Assembly (NCBI GenBank): GCA_020429915.1
Contig: JAGQKV010000011.1
Coordinates: forward strand, 1 to 64,000
Length of the DNA: 64,000 nucleotides
Direction of reading: 5' to 3'
Origin: Candidatus Omnitrophota bacterium
Lineage (GTDB): Bacteria > Omnitrophota > Gorgyraeia > Zapsychrales > Zapsychraceae
The notes under the pieces are model-generated. The model was not told the origin of the DNA. It ran no database searches and saw nothing but the letters and a program-made list of their open reading frames with translations. Shown in pieces: positions 59,092-64,000 of this stretch. Position 1 is the stretch's first letter, and each line of letters begins with the position of its first letter. A program made the position numbers and the translations under genes.

Positions 59092-60629
59092 GCGGTTGTG
59101 ACCGGTTTGACTTTAAGGTTAACGACGGAACCGGATATCTCTTCGTAGAATTTCTTACGGTCGGTAAACATCGAACGCTCCAGGGCAAGACTCTCTTGAG
59201 CGGAGACGACCAGATCGATTTCCCCGGGCCGGACAAACTCCACATCCAGCGCCTTGACCTTCTGCTTGTGCGAGGCGTCCAGACTGTTGGCGATGCGCAG
59301 AATGGAACTCAACTTTTGCACCAGGATCCGTTCGCTGACCGCGAGGCTCTGGTAATAAAAATGCGACTTCTGCGGAATGGCCTTGCGGTGATAGCGAGCG
59401 ATACACGCGATACAGCGAATCTCGACCGGCTTAAGCCGGAACAAGCTCAGAGAATTGATAATGTACTCCGTGTGCTTGTGATGGGCGCGGTTATTAATGA
59501 ACAATCCGATGTTATGCAAATACGACGCCAGCAGCAAATAAAGCAGGTCCTTGTCCTTTAGTCCCATGGCCGACTGCAGCCGCTTGAAAAGCTCTTCCGA
59601 CAAAAAGGCCACCTGTTTGGCGTGCTTGATATCCAGGTCGAATTTGTAGCACAGGAACTTCGCCACCGAGATCAACTGATTTTCCTTGCTGTACTTCGCA
59701 GCGAGCTCCGTCCCGTAAATAACGTTCGCCAGCAAGGCCTCCGCCAGCGAGGTCTCCAGAATATAGATCGATCTTTTTTTCAGCAGCTTGAACAGTTTGT
59801 TCAGAACAATGGCGTAGCCGTCGATCGCCTCGGTATGCTCAAAAGGAATATCATAAAATTCGGACAAGTCATCCAGCTTCTTTCCCTTGATCCGGGAAAT
59901 CAGCAGATTCGACTCCCGGAATTGAAAGGTGAAAAAACTGGCCGCGCGGTTCTTGTTGGGAATAACCTTGTGCAGCTCGGTGGAATAACTTTCGTCGATC
60001 AGGATAATATCGTCGATCTTGATATCCGGAAAAGAACGCTTCGTGTTGATGATCTCGTTCTCCACGTACTCTTCCAGGGCCTGATAAATCTCTTTCTTGC
60101 TCCCGACAATGCCGGCTTTGAATTGCTTCAGGCGCAAGGTTCCCAGCGGCATCCCGAAACTGGCGACCGCGAACCCCTTTTCCATGACAGAGATGTCCAG
60201 GCTGCCGGCGCCCAATTCCACGATCAGCAGATTCTTTTCATTAATCGGATAAGTTTTCTTGAGCTTGTAGGACAGAAAGGCGTCGATGTAATAAACCACA
60301 TCCCCCACATTGAGGATCTCCACATCGAAACCGGTCATCCGGCGCACCGTATCCAGGAAAATATCGCGGTTTTGCGCCTCCCGCACCGCGGTGGTGGCAA
60401 TGATCTTGACCTTATCCACCTCGTACTGGGTGATCACTTCTTTGTATTTATTAAGAACGCTGATAACCTCATGAAAAATATCCTGGGCAATCCTGCCCTT
60501 ATAAAAAGTGCTGCGGCCGATCTGGTTGACATTTTTCAGGCTGTCGATAATACGCAGATTTTGCCCGTCACTCTCTCCGATGACAAGCTTGGTGGAATTG
60601 GATCCGATGTCGATAACTGCTGCTCTCAT
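59088..60629 (-). CDS. Ppx/GppA-family phosphatase
   Basis: 513 residues. ASKHA core: AVIDIGSNSTKLVIGE, ATTAVREAQNRD and VELGAGSLDIS (the usual DIGGGS is changed). The C-terminal HD-like domain has YLHNIGLFINNRAHHKH, with Asn where the HD motif has Asp, then ARYHRKAIPQKSHFYY. The enzyme hydrolyses polyphosphate or pppGpp. The degraded HD is notable because the same operon codes for a protein with an intact copy. It starts the polyphosphate operon behind a TATAAT promoter. Confidence 0.88.
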   Translation of the reverse strand: MRAAVIDIGSNSTKLVIGESDGQNLRIIDSLKNVNQIGRSTFYKGRIAQDIFHEVISVLNKYKEVITQYEVDKVKIIATTAVREAQNRDIFLDTVRRMTGFDVEILNVGDVVYYIDAFLSYKLKKTYPINEKNLLIVELGAGSLDISVMEKGFAVASFGMPLGTLRLKQFKAGIVGSKKEIYQALEEYVENEIINTKRSFPDIKIDDIILIDESYSTELHKVIPNKNRAASFFTFQFRESNLLISRIKGKKLDDLSEFYDIPFEHTEAIDGYAIVLNKLFKLLKKRSIYILETSLAEALLANVIYGTELAAKYSKENQLISVAKFLCYKFDLDIKHAKQVAFLSEELFKRLQSAMGLKDKDLLYLLLASYLHNIGLFINNRAHHKHTEYIINSLSLFRLKPVEIRCIACIARYHRKAIPQKSHFYYQSLAVSERILVQKLSSILRIANSLDASHKQKVKALDVEFVRPGEIDLVVSAQESLALERSMFTDRKKFYEEISGSVVNLKVKPVTTA

Positions 60630-60655
60630 AGGTTTTACCGTACTTGAAGATCAAC

Positions 60656-60683
60656 ATTATACACTATCTCTATGGAAACACAA
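60656..60683 (-). promoter_or_regulatory. Promoter for the polyphosphate operon
   Basis: Minus strand TTGTGT (60678-60683), 16-base spacer, perfect TATAAT (60656-60661). Transcription should start near 60650, only about 20 bases before the ATG. Confidence 0.55.
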
Positions 60684-60705
60684 ACCTCTGTTTACGGACC
60701 AAATA

Positions 60706-60741
60706 GGTATATAGCGCATGTATTGCGTTTCGCTATATACC
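60706..60741. repeat. 11-bp inverted repeat upstream of the polyphosphate promoter
   Basis: GGTATATAGCG (60706-60716) and CGCTATATACC (60731-60741) are perfect reverse complements with a 14-base gap. It lies 23 bases upstream of the -35. No U-run follows on either strand, so a regulator site or stable RNA hairpin fits better than a terminator. Confidence 0.6.
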
Positions 60742-60932
60742 CTTTAATGGTAGGGATTCAGGTAAGATGATGAAGGAGAAAAGCGAGGATTGGTTGGCTG
60801 GAGTCCGCTTTGGGTCTATATTCAGACCGGCATGGAACTTGTTCAGATTTCCTATAACCCTTTATAGGACCAGTCTGTTATGGGAATGTGTCCGGCATGT
60901 GAAATTTGGGTAAACTCAGACAAATCAGGAAG

Positions 60933-60952
60933 GAAAAGCCTGAAAATCAGGC
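60933..60952 (-). terminator. Intrinsic terminator after ketopantoate reductase-like gene
   Basis: Minus strand GCCTGA, loop TTT, TCAGGC, then TTTTCC. Stem of 6 bp at 60938-60952, about 39 bases beyond the stop at 60991. Confidence 0.6.
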
Positions 60953-60990
60953 ATGATGCCCGCAAAACAGAGGAAAATCCACGATCGCGG

Positions 60991-61758
60991 TTACTTTGAA
61001 GCCAGGGAAATGTGTTGCAGGGTTTCGGCGGCAATACCGAGCTGCTCGGCCTGGGCCAGCGCCCGTTCGAGTCTGGCCGGAGCCGACCGGCCCATGCATT
61101 TGTGCTGCGGATCGCCGTCAAAGGCCTTTTGCATCGCCGCGATCAGCGGTTCCCGCGGGCATTCCTTGCCCGCCAGCCGGAATTGGATATCAAGGACCTC
61201 GTTCGCCACGCCGCGCGCCAGGTCCTGATGCAGCGACCATAACTCTCCGACATTCCCGCCGACCTTCAGACCGCACACGTTGGTAGTCAGGATGTACAGA
61301 TTCTTCAGGATCAACTCGGCCAACAAGTCATCTTCATCGGCGCAGATCTTGGTGGGGATATTCAAAGCGGCCAAGGCATCGGCCACCAGCCCGGCACAAG
61401 GTCCGTACACGGGCGAAGGGATAATAACTTTAAAGTCATTCGGCTGTTTCTTTTCAAACCAGACGCTGATGACCGTCGGGTTTTGCAGTCCGTGTGATTG
61501 CCAATCCTGGGGCAACAGCTCGTTCTGAACAAGCACGGTCCGGTCGCGCCACGACGCGGGCAAGCCTTTCAACGTGGCGGCCAGATCCTTTTCGCCGACC
61601 GCAACCACGACCGCGGCGCTGTGCGGCCAATCCGTGGGCAGCTTCGCCAAATCCATCGACCGGGTTACCGGATAGACCGGATGTCCGCTTCTCAAGAATC
61701 CGCGGGCAAATACCCCGCCGACCTCTCCCACTCCGATGATCGTGACCGCCTCGTTCAT
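60991..61758 (-). CDS. Ketopantoate reductase-like NAD(P)-binding protein
   Basis: 255 residues. Rossmann start VTIIGVGEVGGVFARGFLRSG (GxGxxG at about 9-14), then AAVVVAVGEKDLAATLKGLP, VLVQNELLPQDW and KNLYILTTNVCGLKVGGNVGE. The N-terminal fold resembles ApbA/PanE, but the expected catalytic Lys-Glu pattern is not obvious, so a true ketopantoate reductase role is doubtful. It begins 12 bases after hisI. Confidence 0.6.
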   Translation of the reverse strand: MNEAVTIIGVGEVGGVFARGFLRSGHPVYPVTRSMDLAKLPTDWPHSAAVVVAVGEKDLAATLKGLPASWRDRTVLVQNELLPQDWQSHGLQNPTVISVWFEKKQPNDFKVIIPSPVYGPCAGLVADALAALNIPTKICADEDDLLAELILKNLYILTTNVCGLKVGGNVGELWSLHQDLARGVANEVLDIQFRLAGKECPREPLIAAMQKAFDGDPQHKCMGRSAPARLERALAQAEQLGIAAETLQHISLASK

Positions 61759-61769
61759 GATACTCCTCG

Positions 61770-62210
61770 CTATTTGTTGGTAAATTCCAGATGATCGCCG
61801 ACAATCTTACGGTAGTAGCACCCGAGGCGCGTCTGGCCGTCGGCATGTTTGGTGTGACAGGACCCCTTGCCCACCATGCGCACCTTGTACAGCAGCGAAT
61901 TCTGCTCGCAATTGACATAAACGTCCACGAGGTCAAGCTGATCCCCGGAGGTTAACCCCTTGACCCACAACTCGTTGCGCGACGTTGACCAGAAGGCGGC
62001 CACACGGTGCTCGATCGTATAGCGCAGCGCCTCTTCATTCGCGTAGCCTACCAGCAGCACTTCCCCGCTATCCGCGTCCTGAACGACCACCGGCACCACG
62101 GCCGACTTGGTCGCCGCGATCTTGTCCAGCTTGGTAAAATCCAGCAGCAACGCCTCACTTTCCTCCAATACCTGCGATGTCATCTCGCCCTGATAGTCTT
62201 TCCGGTTCAT
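61770..62210 (-). CDS. hisI: Phosphoribosyl-AMP cyclohydrolase
   Basis: 146 residues from ATG 62210, after AGGAAGG. VLLVGYANEEALRYTIE, AAFWSTSRNELWVKG, TSGDQ and SCHTKHADG then CYYRKI match HisI, which opens the purine ring of phosphoribosyl-AMP in histidine synthesis. The metal motif DCDxDALL of standard HisI is NCEQNSLL here, with none of its Asp, though the zinc Cys residues remain. No other his gene is in the window. Confidence 0.87.
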   Translation of the reverse strand: MNRKDYQGEMTSQVLEESEALLLDFTKLDKIAATKSAVVPVVVQDADSGEVLLVGYANEEALRYTIEHRVAAFWSTSRNELWVKGLTSGDQLDLVDVYVNCEQNSLLYKVRMVGKGSCHTKHADGQTRLGCYYRKIVGDHLEFTNK

Positions 62211-62326
62211 CTTGCCTTCCTCTCTTCGTTGATGGCGACCAGCATGGTCTGTCTCCTGTAATAAGCCCCCATTATACATGAAATCGGAAATTATACAAAT
62301 CAAGGGGAGGGAAACGGCAAATTAAA

Positions 62327-62845
62327 TCAGTTCTGCGGATGCGACGGCGGGTTGAGGACGGCGTCAAAGAAGGTGAGGACATCGTGGCGGGTGAGAATCC
62401 CGACCACTTCGCGGCGCTGGTTGATGATCGGGATACAGCCGATTTTGCGTGCCGCAAACAGGCGCAACGCCTTGCCTAACGGATCTTCGGGATACAGGAC
62501 TTCGGGACGGTCCTGCATCACCTGCTCCAACGCGATATCGTGCAGACGCTGTTTGTCGTAAAAGTGTTCTCCGTCTTCCACAAGCGATCCGGCGGCCAAC
62601 GGGTCCGGGCCGCTGGCGTCCCGGGTGGGCGACACGGCCCGATACAGATCACGCTGCGTGATCACCCCGACAATGCGGTTATCGTCGTCCACCACCGGGA
62701 GGTGACGGATATGATAGGTCAGAAAGGCCTGCTCCACCTGGCCCAAGTCCGCTCCTTCATTGATGACCTGGACGGGATGCGTCATCATCGTTCCGACCTG
62801 CCGCTGACACCACTGGTGCTGCAGTGAGTTTGTTTCGTCGTTCAT
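62327..62845 (-). CDS. CBS-pair protein
   Basis: 172 residues made of two CBS domains: MTHPVQVINEGADLGQVEQAF then IRHLPVVDDDNRIVGVITQRDL, and ALEQVMQDRPEVLYPEDPLG then GCIPIINQRREVVGILTRHDV. CBS pairs sense adenine nucleotides or SAM. Stand-alone form; partner unknown. It ends close to the small response regulators and may feed the same signalling. Confidence 0.9.
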   Translation of the reverse strand: MNDETNSLQHQWCQRQVGTMMTHPVQVINEGADLGQVEQAFLTYHIRHLPVVDDDNRIVGVITQRDLYRAVSPTRDASGPDPLAAGSLVEDGEHFYDKQRLHDIALEQVMQDRPEVLYPEDPLGKALRLFAARKIGCIPIINQRREVVGILTRHDVLTFFDAVLNPPSHPQN

Positions 62846-62861
62846 GGCTTTCCTCGCGTAA

Positions 62862-63239
62862 TCAGACGGCGGTCAAATCAAGGCTCTTCTGAATCGCCGG
62901 GACCAGCTTCTCATAGATGTCGCTCTTGGCCACAAAAGCGGCCGCCTTCAAATCGGCCGCCGCCTGCTTAAAGACATCGACCTCGAACATCGTTAGCACG
63001 ATCAGTTTCGTATCGGGATATTCGCCGAGAATTTCGCGCGCGGCCGTCAAGCCGTTGGCCTTGGGCAAACTGATGTCCATCAGGATGACGTGCGGTTTGA
63101 CGAATGAGGCCTTGGTAACACCCATTTCGCCGGTGCCGGCCTCGAATATTTCCAACGGCAGTTCCTGCGTTGCGAGATAGCTTTTCAACATGGTCCGGAA
63201 TTCCATATTATCGTCCACAATCAGCAGTCGTTTTTTCAT
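62862..63239 (-). CDS. Single-domain response regulator
   Basis: 125 residues, receiver only. Acidic pocket IVDDN, phospho-acceptor Asp55 (VILMDISLPKANG), switch Thr in LTMF and conserved Lys in VAKSDIY. No output domain, so it acts as a phosphate shuttle or by protein contact. It is 16 bases from the CBS-protein gene and beside a NarL-type regulator. Confidence 0.93.
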   Translation of the reverse strand: MKKRLLIVDDNMEFRTMLKSYLATQELPLEIFEAGTGEMGVTKASFVKPHVILMDISLPKANGLTAAREILGEYPDTKLIVLTMFEVDVFKQAAADLKAAAFVAKSDIYEKLVPAIQKSLDLTAV

Positions 63240-63352
63240 CCGCCGCCCTCCTTGTCGGTTGATGGGTCCGTATCCTGTAATAATATATATTCACTGACAA
63301 ACCGGCGAAATTGGCTAATGTACGTACCGGCATAGGTACTTCTACGGAAGGA

Positions 63353-64000
63353 TTAAACCAGACCTTTGGTCATGGCATATTTGACGAGCCCGGCCGTGGC
63401 CTTAATCCCGAGCTTGTTAGTCAGGTTGTTGCGATGGGTCTCGACGGTGCGCACACTGATATTGAGTTCATTGGCAATGTTTTTGTTCGCCAGACCGGCG
63501 GCAACAAGTCGCAAGATTTCCTGTTCGCGCTTGGTGAGAATATTTAACGAGGGCGCGTCGGTGTCATCCATCGCCCTCAAATAACGGTCGGTTTCCATCT
63601 GCGACACCGACGGGGACACGTACTTCTTGCCTTTGGCCAGGGTCTTAACGGCCAAAACGAATTGATCGTAAGCATCATCCTTAAGAATGTATCCGGAAGC
63701 CCCGCTGTTCATGGCGTGACGGAAATGTTCGTGATCTTTGAGCATCGTCAGCACGAGAATCCGCGCCCGGGAACGGAATTTGAGAATATTGCGAATAGCC
63801 GACAGCCCGTCCATATTAGGCATGGAAAGATCGGTTACGATGACATCGCACGGCTTGGCGCGCACGGCATCGATCAGCTCCTCACCGTCCCTGGCCTCGG
63901 CTACGATCTGAATAGCGGAATCCTTACCGATGAGACTCTTGAGCCCTTCCCGGAATATTTCATGATCATCCGCCAGTATGATGTCCAGTTGTTGTTCCAT
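63353..64000 (-). CDS. NarL/FixJ-family response regulator
   Basis: 215 residues. Receiver with ILADDHEIFREGL, phospho-acceptor Asp57 (VIVTDLSMPNMDG), LTML and Lys in YILKDDAYDQF. LuxR-type helix-turn-helix: LTKREQEILRLVAAGLANKN, then VRTVETHRNNLTNKLGI. It is the closing gene of the window; the first base of the ATG is base 64000, so the protein is complete but its promoter and any partner kinase lie outside. Confidence 0.94.
   Translation of the reverse strand: MEQQLDIILADDHEIFREGLKSLIGKDSAIQIVAEARDGEELIDAVRAKPCDVIVTDLSMPNMDGLSAIRNILKFRSRARILVLTMLKDHEHFRHAMNSGASGYILKDDAYDQFVLAVKTLAKGKKYVSPSVSQMETDRYLRAMDDTDAPSLNILTKREQEILRLVAAGLANKNIANELNISVRTVETHRNNLTNKLGIKATAGLVKYAMTKGLV

Larger units (their letters stand above)
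60685..60990. other. Gene-free interval with three hairpins
   Basis: No convincing reading frame, tRNA or named riboswitch. It holds an 11-bp inverted repeat (60706-60741), a 7-bp hairpin CCTATAA/TTATAGG (about 60852-60869) and the terminator at 60933-60952. The stretch is more AT-rich than flanking genes. It could hold a small RNA or binding sites controlling the polyphosphate promoter. Confidence 0.4.

Noticed and set aside
60706..60741. Inverted repeat as a terminator
   Set aside because: No U-run on either strand and no gene end close by; kept as a repeat only.
1..64000. CRISPR arrays, insertion sequences, prophage, integration sites
   Set aside because: No repeated spacer arrays, transposase or integrase motifs, or terminal repeats seen on either strand.

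Overview
The window is one contiguous piece of a Gram-negative (diderm) bacterial chromosome. It is gene-dense and moderately GC-rich by eye. Nearly every gene is on the minus strand, many overlapping by 4 to 25 bases in long transcription units. Diderm signs are ExbB/ExbD, a TamB-like protein, an outer-membrane barrel ending in Phe, lipoproteins and many Sec signal peptides. I see no tRNA, rRNA, CRISPR array, prophage or insertion sequence. cmoA/cmoB and a TtcA-like gene are familiar from Proteobacteria, but the mixture (periplasmic nickel SOD, multihaem cytochrome, lipase-maturation-factor protein, DUF2203, FIST) does not let me name a phylum.

Layout, left to right. 1-53: tail of a YifB/ComM gene. 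0.1-4.2 kb: a DUF2059 protein, then a sugar-tailoring operon (aminotransferase, glycosyltransferase, C-methyltransferase, membrane protein). 4.3-8.2 kb: a pentahaem cytochrome c overlapping an outer-membrane barrel gene, preceded by YceI. 8.4-11.4 kb: two small membrane proteins, a GT4 glycosyltransferase and an MscS channel. 11.6-19.7 kb: nucleoside phosphorylase-like protein, FIST sensor, SnoaL-like protein, an M20 peptidase/ATP-grasp pair, DUF2203, lipase maturation factor, GT2 and PilZ. 19.9-24.3 kb: MsrA, a nickel SOD exported by a signal peptide, and ileS. 24.4-31.9 kb: an unknown 242-residue protein, an STT3-like GT-C protein, a GST, a lipoprotein, NUDIX, cmoB-cmoA, an ornithine cyclodeaminase-family enzyme and a tandem PspC protein. 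31.9-32.7 kb: a DUF5329 gene behind what looks like a c-di-GMP-I riboswitch with a two-hairpin insertion and a terminator/antiterminator switch. 32.7-40.5 kb: CNNM-like protein, cardiolipin synthase, EEP nuclease, short TamB-like protein, a secreted protein behind three HTTAAT direct repeats, and an OmpR-type two-component system. 40.7-44.7 kb: an overlapping operon (TtcA-like, DUF924, YdcF-like, two SDRs, NUDIX). 44.8-51.6 kb: two tiny lipoproteins and an ExbB-ExbD-TPR-VWA operon. 51.6-60.6 kb: DUF3332, TrmH, a ROK-Mth938 fusion and a polyphosphate operon (Ppx/GppA, PPK1, CHAD, phosphoesterase-HD fusion). 61-64 kb: a ketopantoate reductase-like protein, HisI, a CBS protein and two response regulators.

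The most system-like novelty is 45164-50344. An ExbB/ExbD motor and a periplasmic CpoB-like TPR protein sit with a TonB-like protein. That protein keeps the SxxxH transmembrane motif but carries a metal-site VWA domain instead of a TonB C-terminus. Second is the riboswitch at 32500-32632, whose conserved core is interrupted by exactly two hairpins. Third is the polyphosphate operon with its phosphoesterase-HD fusion and neighbouring ROK-Mth938 fusion. All functions are read from sequence motifs and family knowledge; no database search was run.
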